In this document: positions 30,609 through 42,178 of the stretch, piece by piece
Layout of the letters: each line of letters starts with the position of its first letter
Position numbering within the stretch: position 1 is the first letter of the stretch
Assembly (NCBI GenBank): GCA_039707465.1
Contig: CM077648.1
Location: 19,630,119 to 19,694,118, forward strand
Direction: 5' to 3'
From: Rhabdophis nuchalis
Taxonomy: Eukaryota > Chordata > Lepidosauria > Squamata > Natricidae
Length of the DNA: 64,000 nucleotides
Notes under the pieces: generated by a model
What the model saw: only the letters and a program-made list of their open reading frames with translations
Told to the model about the DNA's origin: nothing
The model's database searches: none
Made by a program: the position numbers and the translations under genes

Positions 30609-33157
30609 AATGTATTTGGGTCAAAATACTTGAATGTATTTGGGTCAAAATACTTGAATGTATTTGGGTCAATATTAAAGGTTGGGGGGGGAATGATATT
30701 GTCATAGGTCTATACTACAGGCCACCCAACCAAGCAGAGGAAGTGGATGTACTTTTTGCTAACCAGCTAACTAAGGTATGTAGGAAGCACACTGCAATAG
30801 TAATGGGAGATTTTAACTACCCTGACATCAATTGGGAAACAAACTCTGCACCAAGTGGAAGATCCAACAGGTTCCTAACAAACCTAGCAGACAACTTTGT
30901 TTCCCAAAAGGTAGAGAAGGGAACAAGGGGATCAGCAATATTGGACTTAATTCTCACTAACAGAGAGGAAATGATAGAAGGTGTAGAAGCTACAGGAACT
31001 TTGGGGGCAAGCGATCATGAAATACTGGAATTCAACATTATGCAAACAAAAGTAGTTGAACAAAGTCAAACTAGAGTCTTAGACTTCAAGAGAGCTAATT
31101 TCAACAAACTCAGAGAGAGCTTGGGAAGGATTCCATGGATGAGAATCCTCAAGGGGAAAACAACTCAAGAAGCTTGGGAAATTTTGAAAAATGAGATTAT
31201 AAAAGCCCAGTCCAGCGCAATACCAATGAAGAAGAAAAATAACAGTTCCCAAAAGAAACCAGCATGGCTGCATAAAGAACTCTCTGACAAATTGAAAGAC
31301 AAAAAGGATAAATATAAAAAGTGGAAAAAGGGGGACATAACCAAGGCAAAATATCAGCAAATAGCCCGAGCCTGTAAAGATGAAGTGAGGAAAGCTAAGG
31401 CTCACAATGAAGAAAGGCTTGCCAAAAAAGTAAAAAATAACAAAAAAAGCTTCTTCCAACATGTTAAAAATAAGAAAAAAGTTAAGGAAACAATTGGTCC
31501 ACTGCTGGGAGAAAATGGCAAGAAGATGATAAGCAACAGGGAGAAAGCAGAACTATTTAACTCTTTCTTTGCATCTGTCTTTACACAAAGGGATAAAACA
31601 GTCCAATCAATCAAAAACAGCACCACAAATATCAGATTAGGAACACAAGTTGAAATAGAGAAGAAAATGGTAAGTGAGCACCTGTCTGCCCTGGACGAGT
31701 TCAAATCACCAGGACCGGATGGATTACACCCCAGGGTTCTGAAGGAACTGGCAGACGAGATCTCAGAACCACTGAACTATATCTTTCAGAGATCCTGGAG
31801 CACCGGGGAACTGCCAGAAGACTGGAAAAGAGCAGATGTGGTTCCCATCTTCAAAAAAGGAAAAAAAACAGATCCAGGAAACTATAGACCCATCAGCCTG
31901 ACCTCAATACCAGGAAAGATTCTGGAAAAGATAATTAAACAACAAATAAGTGAACACCTAGAAGCAAACAAAGTAATAGCCAAAAGCCAACATGGGTTTG
32001 TCAAAAACAGATCATGCCAGACGAATCTAATTGCATTCTTTGACAAAGTAACAAAATCAGTGGACCAGAGGAATGCTGTTGATATAATTTACCTGGACTT
32101 CAGTAAGGCATTTGATAAAGTAGACCATAACCTACTATTAGATAAAGTAGAAAATTGTGGGTTAGACAGCACCACCACCAAATGGATTCGTAACTGGCTG
32201 ACCAACCGCACTCAACGTGTAGTCCTCAATGGAACTGCATCTACATGGAAGGAAGTATGCAGTGGAGTCCCCCAAGGCTCTGTTTTAGGCCCAGTACTCT
32301 TTAACATCTTCATCAACGATTTGGATGAGGGGATAAATGGGGAACTCATCAAATTCGCAGACGACACCAAGCTGGCAGGAATAGCCAACACTCCAGAAGA
32401 TAGGCTTAAGATACAGAAGGATCTAGACAAACTTGAACATTGGGCACTGTCTAATAAAATGAAATTCAATTGTGAAAAAAGTAAGGTCCTACATATAGGC
32501 AAGAAAAACCAAATGCACAAGTACAGTATAGGTGGTACCTTGCTCAATAGTAGCAACTGTGAGAGGGATCTCGGAATCCTAGTGGACAACCATTTAAATA
32601 TGAGCCAGCAGTGTGCAGCAGCTGCCAAAAAAGCCAACACAGTTCTAGGCTGCATCAACAGAGGGATAGAATCTAGATCGCGTGAAGTGTTAATGCCACT
32701 GTATAGTGCCTTGGTAAGGCCACACTTGGAATACTGCATACAGTTTTGGTCGCCACGATGTAGAAAAGACGTGGAGACTCTGGAAAGAGTGCAAAGAAGA
32801 GCAACCAAGATGATTAGAGGACTGGAGACTAAGACATATGAAGAACGGCTGCAGGAACTGGGTATGTCTAGTTTGATGAAGAGAAGGACCAGGGGAGACA
32901 TGATAGCAGTGTTCCGATATCTCAGAGGGTGCCACAAAGAAGAGGGAGTCAAACTTTTCTCCAAGACACCTGGGGGCAGGACAAGGAGCAATGGGTGGAA
33001 ACTAACCAAGGAGAGAAGCAACTTAGAACTAAGGAGAAATTTCCTAACAGTAAGAACAATTAACCTCTGGAACAGCTTGCCTCCAGCAGTTGTGAATGCC
33101 CCAACCCTGGAAGTCTTTAAAAAGATGTTAGACAGCCATTTGTCTGAAATGGTATAA
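30572..33157 (+). CDS. CR1 ORF2: partial endonuclease plus reverse transcriptase
   Basis: The frame has 861 codons. Its first dozen come from flanking DNA, so the ATG is fortuitous. Endonuclease remnants include YYRPPNQ (about residue 48), GDFNYPDINWE with Asp80, and GASDHE with Asp148/His149. Reverse transcriptase blocks are SPGPDGLHPRVLKEL, YRPISLTSIPGKILEKII, YLDFSKAFDKVDH, GVPQGSVLGPVLFNIFINDL and the catalytic FADD at 595-598. The C-terminal part has RDLGILVD and LWNSLPPAVV. The N-terminal endonuclease catalytic motifs and ORF1 are missing, so it cannot act as a complete autonomous element, but the polymerase appears intact. Confidence 0.9.
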   Translation: MRFAWAHVVHGYECIWVKILECIWVKILECIWVNIKGWGGNDIVIGLYYRPPNQAEEVDVLFANQLTKVCRKHTAIVMGDFNYPDINWETNSAPSGRSNRFLTNLADNFVSQKVEKGTRGSAILDLILTNREEMIEGVEATGTLGASDHEILEFNIMQTKVVEQSQTRVLDFKRANFNKLRESLGRIPWMRILKGKTTQEAWEILKNEIIKAQSSAIPMKKKNNSSQKKPAWLHKELSDKLKDKKDKYKKWKKGDITKAKYQQIARACKDEVRKAKAHNEERLAKKVKNNKKSFFQHVKNKKKVKETIGPLLGENGKKMISNREKAELFNSFFASVFTQRDKTVQSIKNSTTNIRLGTQVEIEKKMVSEHLSALDEFKSPGPDGLHPRVLKELADEISEPLNYIFQRSWSTGELPEDWKRADVVPIFKKGKKTDPGNYRPISLTSIPGKILEKIIKQQISEHLEANKVIAKSQHGFVKNRSCQTNLIAFFDKVTKSVDQRNAVDIIYLDFSKAFDKVDHNLLLDKVENCGLDSTTTKWIRNWLTNRTQRVVLNGTASTWKEVCSGVPQGSVLGPVLFNIFINDLDEGINGELIKFADDTKLAGIANTPEDRLKIQKDLDKLEHWALSNKMKFNCEKSKVLHIGKKNQMHKYSIGGTLLNSSNCERDLGILVDNHLNMSQQCAAAAKKANTVLGCINRGIESRSREVLMPLYSALVRPHLEYCIQFWSPRCRKDVETLERVQRRATKMIRGLETKTYEERLQELGMSSLMKRRTRGDMIAVFRYLRGCHKEEGVKLFSKTPGGRTRSNGWKLTKERSNLELRRNFLTVRTINLWNSLPPAVVNAPTLEVFKKMLDSHLSEMV
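30609..30682 (+). repeat. In-frame 24-bp tandem triplication
   Basis: GAATGTATTTGGGTCAAAAT followed by ACTT occurs twice in full and a third time with a changed end (CAATATTAAA). Each unit adds eight codons (ECIWVKIL), so the frame is kept. It lies exactly at the 5' truncation point of the CR1. Confidence 0.9.
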
Positions 33158-33239
33158 GATTCCTGCCCATGCAGGGGGTTGGACTAGAAGACCTACAAGG
33201 TCCCTTCCAACTCTGCTATTGTATTGTATTGTATTGATA
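30609..33239 (+). mobile_element. CR1 LINE, 5'-truncated, with intact polymerase frame
   Basis: The copy starts inside the endonuclease and runs through the complete reverse transcriptase and C-terminal domain to the 3' UTR (GGTTGGACTAGAAGACCTAC, TCCCTTCCAACTCTG). It ends with a (TATTG)n tail at about 33217-33239. CR1 elements typically end in a short tandem repeat rather than poly(A). The absence of stops and frameshifts over 2.5 kb indicates a recent insertion. The 5' edge carries three tandem 24-bp units. Confidence 0.9.
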
Positions 33240-36200
33240 TATTATCTGAAAATTACATCAATTTTAAGTGTATCTCATATTTTCATCACTATGTATTGTT
33301 TGGGGGCTTTTTGGTCATATTTATGCTTCAGAGCACCTTACAGAATTTGAAAAGCAGAAAAGTATAATTAACAAAAAGTTCAGAAGCTGTTTTCCAGTAT
33401 GAAAACCCAAATACCATGACATGTTATAATAGGGAGGAAATATATTACTTACAGAAATTAGACCTGAAAGCCTCATAGCTTCATTTTGGAAGGTTGTCCT
33501 GTAACTTAAGTCTTCTTTCCCTCTCATTTCAAAAACTTAAACATTCATAGGTCACATGGTGAAAATTAACTTGATTGATAATGTATTTCACAAGTCTTAC
33601 CAATTTCCAAATAGAAACTCCTTTTACAAAATAATGCTTATTTACAAACTAATGCACACATAAAAGGACAATACTGAACTAAAATTTAAATTATGGTGTT
33701 ATGTTGATATTTAGCAGAAAAATTTGATGGAGCAAGACAGTATTTGAACACTTTTCTTTCATTTGATGCCAAGTTATAGAAATTGAGCCTAAGTTCACAT
33801 ATACTGCCCTAAGCCATATTATGATTTGCTTAGATTTGGGTTTGAGTGATCCATAAATTTAACTGTTTTACTGAATAAATCATAGTTTATGGCTTTGTGT
33901 GAATACAATCTATGATAAATACCTTCATTAAACAAATCAGCTGTATTTTCTTGGATAATATTGATGCATATATCTACAATTCTGAGAAATGATATCTTTC
34001 GAAAAAGCATGTTTTTATAAACTGTTATTTTTAGAAGAGACTGGATTCCATGACAATATCGGCATCAAACAGGGCTTCAAATACAACTTTAAAGTTAATA
34101 CTTTTCCTTTCTTCTTTTACATTGTGACATTTTCAATTAAATATCAGATCTTCTCTAGGGATTTTTAAAAAAAAGAGTATTATGTTTGAGACTCCCTTAA
34201 GTAAAGGTGTGTCAAATTCATATTGCTATTTTAAGAGTTTATGTTAAAAGCTTGTTTGATCCATTACAGAAGATTGTAAGAAAATCTATTGTTATAGTTG
34301 GTTCTTTATTTGTATTATATTTTTCCACAACTACCTAACTTAACAAGCCAAACCTAACTATTTTTGGGGCTTTTTTCCTTCTCTTAATTTGTGTATTTTA
34401 TCATTCATTAAGAAACTTAACTTTATATAAAGTGATGCTGGACCAAATCCAGCAGAATTGAAATCCCATTGTTTTAATACATATAAATTAAGCACATGCT
34501 TTTTCTTCCATTGAATCAATAATGAATTCTGTTTGATTTATTCCATTAGCAGGAGATGGTGCATGAGTCTGGGTATGACTAAGACTGGTTTAGCCTTTTC
34601 TGTACTATTAAAAAGCCATATAAATGCCTCTTTTGTCCAATGCTGGGATTGGCTATGGAAGTCAATACCTTTGGACTCATTTGGAGAGGATTATAACAAA
34701 TGGAATCTTTCAAGTTGAATGAAAGAAGTAGTAAATGGAATGAAAGGGAAAAAATAGGATAAGTGGTGTGTCCATGGAAATGATATAATAAAAGTGAAGT
34801 AGGTTGTTCCAACCACTGATGAATGCATGCAGAGAAATAGAGGTGTAGGCTTATTTATGAATTAAAAGGGAATAATGTTTGTTAGAAAATGTAAATTGGT
34901 ACCATCTAGGTGGTTGTAGGAATCTATAGATTGATGATGGTTGCATGTCAACTCTAGCAAATTGTGACGACAGAAGAAGAACCCAAAATAAATGTGGGGG
35001 ACAAATGTGCAACTTGAATGTGTTCAGTGGGTTATTTTGTTATTTTGTTTTTTGAATGGATGGATGGATAGAAATAAGGAAAAAATATTTTAAAAGTGAT
35101 CAATTATTTGTAGATTCAAGAATACAAAGGAAGGATCACTTAGATAAGGATTTAATTTGAAAAAAATGTTTTAAATGTGTGATTTATGTATTTCTTTGCA
35201 AATGTAACAAATTAAGAGTACTGTAAAACTAAAATGTGCTTGTTTTAATGAAAGATGAGAGAATTGGAAGGATATAAGAGTCAGGAGGAAGTTCTGAATT
35301 CAGTCTTAGAAAAATGGACATGGAAGAAGAAAAAAAGTGAAAAAAACCTATAATAAATCCAGGAAGATGAAGGCATGAATATAAAAAAGAATTAGATGAT
35401 ATGAATGCTAATGGACACTAGGAAAGAGAATATAAAAGCTGCTTGGAATAGAGTGGCAATAATCCAGAATGCTGCAGAAGACTGTGGAAATACAACAATG
35501 CAAAATATGAAAAAGGAACGATAAAGTGAGAGACTGTGGATGAAAAAAATGCATGTAATAGAATTATAGCTTCAAAAATTATTATTTGTTGACTAAGCCC
35601 TTAAAACAGCCAGTGGAACATAAATTATGCTATGTAGGGTACCCTTGGCTTCAACCCTTAGCCTTTGTTATATCTCATTTCTCTGCTTGGTTCTTCACTG
35701 TTGCACATTTGTATTTACTTTTGATTTCATCCCTTGCTTTTGGCATATTTAGCTCAGTGAACAGGGTTGGGAGGTTTTTTTGGGTAAAATTTGCATGTCG
35801 GTGCAAAAGGTGGTATAAAAGGAATGTGACCAAGGCAGCTGGTGGCCTCTGCTGTTGACAGAAGAAAAAGTACTGCCAGCCAGGTTGCTGATTTATTAGT
35901 AAGACTAGCATCCTTTTCCAGGATAGAAGGTTTCTGATGTGGTTTTCAGCATCATCCAAATTAATTGGCCTCTGTGTGTGTTAGTGTTATGTGGGCTGAC
36001 ATCTTTGGAAACCAGGAGAAGAAACAGACACTGAATGATACACCTTTCTTCAGGAAGGTCATCTCCCATGTCTGATGAGTCAGTGGTACAATCCTCATTT
36101 TGCAGCAAAATGACCCAGTGCTATACTTTGTCTCTTCCTGAGACAGAGTTGCAATTTTGCTTCTTTTAACATTCTTGATTTTCATTCCACGTTTTAAAAT

Positions 36201-36589
36201 CCCATCAATATGAAATAAATGAATCCTATTTAAATTGAGGATTAGAGCCCTGCATGACTTCTGTAACTTGACCAAACAGAAGTGCTTCTATTAGAGGTAG
36301 TCTTCTCCTACTTAAATGGGACAAAAGACAAGCTTTATATTTTCTGAAGTGCCACCTTTTTAATTCTGTAGCAACAGCAGCAGCTGGGATATTAATAGTA
36401 ATACTGTCATCCCTACACATAGGAAGCAAGATTAAGGAAAATTAAACCTGTATATTTTTTCTTGAAAATCATATAAAAAGTACACAGAAATCAAGGATTT
36501 GATATAGGTAGGCATTTCATTGATTGGCAAACCATTGGTCCCCTAATACAACTGGATGACGTTGCCAGATCTCGCTGTTTCAGCAGAAT
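33240..36589. other. Long unique AT-rich stretch
   Basis: More than 3 kb with no recognised transposon, coding frame or RNA gene. Scattered A/T runs and a GGAT repeat near 35057-35068 are the only low-complexity features. This would be intron or intergenic DNA. Confidence 0.4.
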
Positions 36590-37010
36590 AAGGAAGATAC
36601 TTAGGGTTGATTCACACCCTGGCCAGTATCTCTTTTCTCTTTTACCATTGGGCAGAAGACATTGAAGTATAGCCAGCCGGTCAAACCGGTTTAAGAACAG
36701 CTTCTACTCATAGGCTGTCAGACTCCTAAACACAATATCGCACCACAGATTAATGTGACGAATTTCACTGGTGCCAGTGTAGTGATGTGTGTGTGTATGA
36801 TACAAGATCATACACCAGAGTAATATACATATTACACAGAATATGATGTACATATGGAAACCTATGACTAGTTTTTCCCCCTAACTACTTGTATAAGGAT
36901 TATTCTTTAGATTATTCATGTTGTCTTGCATTTTTCTATGGACTGCATCAGTAGAGGCTAAACCAATTTCGTTGTATACAAGAGATGCAATGACAATACA
37001 GGGTTTGAAT
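36590..37010 (+). mobile_element. LINE 3' end with terminal GCAATGACAATA
   Basis: CCCTGGCCAGTATCTCTTTT, CCATTGGGCAGAAGACATTG, AGCCGGTCAAACCGGTTTAA and AACAGCTTCTACTCATAGGC match a widespread LINE end type. The 3' terminus reads CAATTTCGTTGTATACA and then GCAATGACAATA. The coding frame is too decayed to read. Confidence 0.5.
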
Positions 37011-37035
37011 TCCAGTTGAGGAGGTCCCACTAGTT

Positions 37036-37704
37036 CAGGGTTTGGCAGGGTTAAACACTCAAAGAGCCACAAAGGTCCTAACTGAAAGCCCCCTGTTCAG
37101 TTCTGGAGCAGATTGGAAATCCGGTTTTCCCACCATAGAGTCTCTCCCTAGTGCAGCATCCTTTTTCTTCTACCTGTCCTAACTGAAAGCCCTATCAATT
37201 GTGGAGCTGACTGGAAAACCTGCCCCTTGCCATAGAGCATTGATGGCGAACCTATGGCACAGGTGCCACAGGTGGCACGCTGAACCATTTGTTAGGGCAC
37301 ATGAGGCATTGCCCTGTCAGCTCCAGCGCGCATGTCCAGCTCACTTCAGCCTTCTTTTGAGACCATTTTTCACCCTCCAGAGGCTTGCCTGAAGGCTCCT
37401 GAGGGCTGAAGGCTCCTGAAGGCTCCGGAGGGCGGAAAATGACCCTACGAGCAAACCAGAGGGGGAGAAGCGTGTGCATGCGTGGCACACCAGCGCACAA
37501 CCCCCCCTGTACTTCCTCCGCTTTTGGCACGTGAGCCAAAAAAGGTTCGCCATCACTGCCATAGAGTCTTCCCCTGGCATGTCTTCCTTACCCCTCTCCC
37601 AAAACCGGAAGGTCCTCTCAAAATTGTGGTGCCGACTGGAGACAGGGAGCTGCAGCAGGTGAAAGAGCCACATGCAGCTCCAGGGCCACAGGTTGCTGAC
37701 CCCT
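37036..37704. mobile_element. hAT MITE interrupted by a second hAT MITE
   Basis: The left edge CAGGGTTTGGCAGGGTTAAA and right edge (inverse AGGGGTCAGCAACCTGTGG) are flanked by CACTAGTT (37028-37035) and CACTAGTC (37705-37712). An internal unit with TCCTAACTGAAAGCCC and GGAAA.CC occurs twice (about 37077 and 37177). The element at 37238-37558 sits in its middle. Confidence 0.6.
37238..37558. mobile_element. Nested hAT MITE, perfect TSD CCATAGAG
   Basis: The left end is CATTGATGGCGAACCTATGG and the right end AAGGTTCGCCATCACTG. CCATAGAG at 37230-37237 and 37559-37566 is a perfect 8-bp duplication. The interior has GGCTCCTGA(G/A)GGCTGAAGG-type repeats. Same family as 25989-26305. Confidence 0.85.
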
Positions 37705-37839
37705 CACTAGTCTGATTCAATAAAATTATGCTATAGTCATTTAAAGTATCAGTCTGTTCATCTGATTAGCAATGATAATCTTATTAAGAATTTTCTGTTA
37801 TTTCCCCCTGAAAAGAAAATATATTTCTTGGATTGAGGG

Positions 37840-39285
37840 ACTCTGGGATATATTTCAGGTCCACGAGAGGAGCTTACAGAGTGTCTGATGGACAGAACCT
37901 CTCAGATTGCCTTGGTACAGGCTCTGTAAAGATGCTTGGGAGAGAGTCTTGCTGTGTTATCTGGGAGGACTTTGAAACTGTTGGACTCAAGGAAGCAGAA
38001 AGAGTCTTTATGACTTTGATCTCAGCCATCTGTTTATTACATCCATGCCCTGCCTGATTGGTGAAAGCTTCCAGGAAAGTTAGAATACGGTTGGGTTTCA
38101 GAGGTGGTAAATGATGGCAATACCCCTTAAATGTTGCATCACCCTCTCCTCAAACAGTCATTGCTGGAGTCAACCATTCTGGGCAATCTTCTATTTTTTA
38201 GGGAAGACTGTTGAGGTTTCCCAAGAGCTTCAAAGATTCCTGGATGAAGATTATCTCTATCTCCCTTTCAGCTGGATTTCAGGCATGGTTATTTTGGATT
38301 GAGATAACATGGGTTGCAATTTCTTATGACCTCTAGTGAGAGTGGGATAAGGCTAGGACATCCATCCTTGATCTTTATGACTTTTGATACCATCAACCAT
38401 GCTCTCCTTCTAGTCCGACTGCAGGGGTTGTGAGTGTGTGGCAGTATATTGAACTGTTTTTCTTGCTTTCACAATGACAGGTTTCAGTCAGTGTTGATTA
38501 GCACAAATCCTGTCTCCGGCTTCTAAATTGCGGGGTGCTGCAGGGTTTACTTCTGTTTAACATTTAATGAAGCCACCAGGTGATATCACCTGGAGCAGTG
38601 AGGTAAGAAGGTATCATATATTCATGTTCCAGGTAAGGTAAGAGATGTTGCTAATGTCATCTTGATGGTTGGACACTGTAGAGCATGGGTGTCACACTTG
38701 ATTGTGTCATGGGCTGGATTGTGATGTATCATGATGTTTTTTGCTTTTGCAAAGCTGGGGTGGGCATGTATCAGGCCAGTTTCACAGGCCTGCTGTAGAG
38801 GTTTGGATGAGAACAAGAGGTTGGGTTCAACTCTGGCAAGACTGAGTATTGGGGCCACCTGGATCTAGCAATTTACCCATTCAGAACAATGAATGAGAAT
38901 TCTGAATGGGATTGCATTTTCCCAGACAGATTCTTGTACAATCTGGGTTTTTTTCTAGGCTCAACGATTCCTGTTCAAAGAGCAGGTGGCAATTATGCTG
39001 AGGGAAACCTTTGCACAGCTTTGAATTCTGTACCAATTGTGCCCATTATCTGGAGGCTCTATGATAAGCCCCCTCTGTCCCGGTCTATTCCCATATGAAT
39101 TACTATAATGCACACTACATGGGATTGCCATTGAAGAGTATTCAAAGGCTTCAATCGTCACAAAATACAGTGGCATGGGCAATTATATGCAGGTTTAGAT
39201 CTACAGATGTTACATCTCTGCTCTGGGAGCTGCCTTGGTTAGCAATTTTTATTTATTAAATTATTAAATGTGTTGATCGCCCATC
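37840..39285 (+). mobile_element. Decayed L2-clade LINE
   Basis: Fragments of the polymerase can be read through many breaks. TTTGATACCATCAACCATGC near 38385 corresponds to FDTINHA of the RT palm. A GGGGTGCTGCAGGGTTTAC piece near 38533 corresponds to GVPQG. Near 39105-39240, TGCACACTACATGGGATTGC and CTCTGGGAGCTGCCTTGG correspond to NTLYMGLPL and LLRELHWL. A hAT-like fragment (GGGTGTCACACTTG, about 38686-38870) interrupts it. Non-functional. Confidence 0.55.
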
Positions 39286-39289
39286 TTAC

Positions 39290-39605
39290 CACATTTTTTG
39301 CCTCCTGAAACCCTGCCCCCTTTGCAAGAATGGCCGTGCATAGCCTTTAGAAGGCTTCCAGAGTGCTCCGGGGGACTGGGGAGCACAGAAATGAGCAAAA
39401 AATGGGCTCGTTTTTGCCCCCCCCCCCAGCCCCCAGGAACACTCGGTAAGCCTCCTAAAGGCTATACGTGTCCTCTTTTTTTGACAAAAAACAGGCCCAT
39501 TTTTGCGAGGTCTGCAGAATGCAAACACTTTTTTAAAAATTTGCCTCTTCAAAAACCTGGTGTGTCTTATACTCCGGTGCATCTTATACTCCGAAAAATA
39601 CTGTA
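39290..39605. mobile_element. Fold-back MITE, GAGTATAAGACGCACC family
   Basis: Interior blocks AGCCTTTAGAAGGCTTCCAG and CCCCCAGGAACACTCGGTAA with CCTCCTAAAGGCTATACGTG are inverse to each other. The right end has GTCTTATACTCCGGTGCATC and TTATACTCCGAAAAATACTG, so the terminal motif is duplicated. Confidence 0.6.
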
Positions 39606-40236
39606 GTTATTTTAAAAATTGTATGTTTGAGCATGGGTATAATTGAAGGGTGTATTTGGAGTCCCAGATGTGCATTCATTTCTAGGTGCACATATACAAA
39701 CTTCTTAGCAGCTATTTCTGTTTAATTCTACAATAAACTTTTCTTTGTGACTTTCCCAGTTTAGCACCTCTCATAGTCTCTCACTGTTTTATGTATTAAA
39801 ATAAAAATAAAAAGTATATGAATGTTAGTCATAAATTACATGTATGTAATCTTCACGGAAAAGTTGATACTGTTAGAACAAACAAAATTTCCTAGCATCA
39901 ACATTCACTTCTCAAACAGCTTGCATAAATTCACAGCCAACTTGTTGGCACACTTAGCAACCCATTCTATGGTGGCCTAATTCAGAAGCAAATAGCAAGC
40001 AAACGTATCTAGGTATTTAGAGCAAATACAGAAACATTAAGTTAAAGACCCTCTCTTTCCTTCTGACAATTAAGTGAAAATCTTCCATTCTCCCATTTTT
40101 CGTCCCTAGCCCCCTCCAGCTGTCACAGTGCAAAATTCTTATCAGAAATCTGTTTGAAAAAAAGATACACTGTGATCTTGATGAAAATTTCTCTTTTCCC
40201 CTACATTTGGAATGATATACTTGAAAAACCTAGACA

Positions 40237-40238
<2 letters not shown>
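39606..40238. other. No supported feature
   Basis: AT-rich unique sequence. Confidence 0.4.

Positions 40239-40310
<72 letters not shown>
40239..40310. repeat. (AAT)n microsatellite at an L2 tail
   Basis: Uninterrupted ATA/AAT units of about 72 nt directly abut the 3' end of the minus-strand L2. The array therefore most likely grew from the L2 tail. Confidence 0.95.
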
Positions 40311-40311
<1 letters not shown>

Positions 40312-40940
40312 TTTATTTATAACCCGCTCTCTCTCCCCGAAGGGACTCGAGGCGGGGCACAGGGAATTAAAAACAGTTAAAACAAACAGAAATACAAAAT
40401 TAAAAACAAATTAAACTTGCCCTGCGCTAAAAACTCCTATAAATTAGGCTATCCCTAAAACCCCTAAAATTAAAAATTTTTAAATTTAAAATTACCCTAG
40501 GCCAGCCAAGCGAAAGAAGTATGTTTTTAATTGCTGTCTGAAGGAGCGAAGGTCAGTAGTTGTTCTGATTTCGGGGGGAAGGTCGTTCCAGAGGGCTGGG
40601 CCCGCCACAGAGAAGGCCCTTCCCCTGGGCGTCGCCCGCTGGCACTGCCTAGTGGACGGCACCCGGAGAAGTCCCTCTCTGGGAGCGAATCGGCCGCAGG
40701 GAGGTATGGGGCAGAATGCGATCCCGCAGATAGCTAGGTCCCGTGCCATGGAGCGCTTTAAAGATGATAACTAACACCTTGAAGCGCACCCGAAAGACGA
40801 CAGGCAGCCAGTGCAGCTCGCGCAGGAGCGGTGTTACATGGGAGAACCTAAAGGCTCCCATAACTGTCCGCGCGGCTGCATTCTGGACAAGCTGAAGCCT
40901 TCGGGTGCACCTCAAGGGGAGCCCCATGTAGAGAGCCACA
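40311..40940 (-). mobile_element. L2-clade LINE 3' portion, frameshifted
   Basis: On the minus strand YMGLPLRCTRRLQLVQNAAA and LLRELHWLPVVFRVRFKVL are followed by a two-base loss near 40680 relative to the 3302 copy. The other frame then carries GRAFSVAGPALWNDLPPEIR. The 3' UTR has CGCCTCGAGTCCCTTCGGGG, and the tail leads into the AAT array. Confidence 0.8.
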
Positions 40941-42178
40941 AAGATGGAAACCATACATTTATCGAAATACATGATTAGATGTATAGTTTGTGAAAAGAAA
41001 CATGCTTTTCTTAACTTTGAATTGGAGTTCCTTTGCTGTGAAGTCCAGTTTATATATGTGTTTTTTAAAGTCTGAAAATAATTGCCAAAATTATAAAAAT
41101 TTCCTTTAGCAAATAAAGTATTTGGAACTTGATCTTTTTGATTTAAGAATCTGATTGGTGATATTCATATGAAAATCTTTGCTGAACTTCTGATATCCCT
41201 AGTAAGAAAATCAGATGTTATAATCCCAATGTATAATATTCTTCTTATTTCTTAATATGAACAATAAAAATCAATTTCACTGCAGTAATTCCATTCAAAT
41301 AAAGGAAAAGATCTTTCTAAAAGAATTATTTGCAACAGTGGGTCTTTGATATATGGTAGAGCATATAACCATCTATCTAATGCCTACCAGCTACTTTTGC
41401 TCATGAAAGGCTCTTCATATCTATTTAAACAATTTTAAAATTACTAAAACAATATGTGAAAGGCGACTGATGTATAAATTTCAACAGCTGTTGTCTTTGG
41501 CTGAAGTTTCTTTGAGAAGACAAAAATGTACTTTTCCTTTCCTTGGCTCATACCTCCCTTCCTTTGATGAGCTCACCTTTTAAGTTTTTAAAAATATATT
41601 TAGAAGCCAATATTGCGTCTCATGGATGAGGCAAGACCCTATCTCAACAAGTATGTATGTATGTATGTATGTATGTATGTATGTATGTATGTATGTATGT
41701 ATGTATGTATGTATGTATAGGAAGGCTACTTTTCACTATTCCTTTCATCTTAGCATTTTCTATGCCCCCTTTTCTAAAGATTTTTGAATTTGTTTCCAAA
41801 TTACAATAATGAAGAGTCCACTCAACATTTTTTTATTAGGACTAATTTGAGAGTAGTTGTGCTGCTGCCAATGTATGTGAAAATCCTGGAAGAATGCAAT
41901 TTGTTGTTGTATATTATTATATCTTAGGGTTTGTGGGCCCAGCTGCTGTATAGATTCTCTTAAGGGCCAAGATCCAGCACCACCTCTAAGAAGATTCATG
42001 GATTTGCACTTATTATTTGAGATTGTCAACATTACAAGATCCAGTCTGAGCCGGTCACTGGGCCCAGAGATTTTTTCTTCAAGATGGGCTCCATCACGAG
42101 TCTGAAAGCATGGAAGACAAAGCCTCTTGACTTGGGACCAAAACCCAGATTGGATCCTACAACATTCTCCTGGGACAC
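40941..42178. other. Unique sequence with a (TATG)n array
   Basis: A (TATG)n/(GTAT)n microsatellite lies at 41651-41718. The rest is AT-rich and shows no recognised gene or repeat. Confidence 0.5.

Noticed and set aside
40154..40414. Frame with a long isoleucine run
   Set aside because: It is the AAT microsatellite at an L2 tail.
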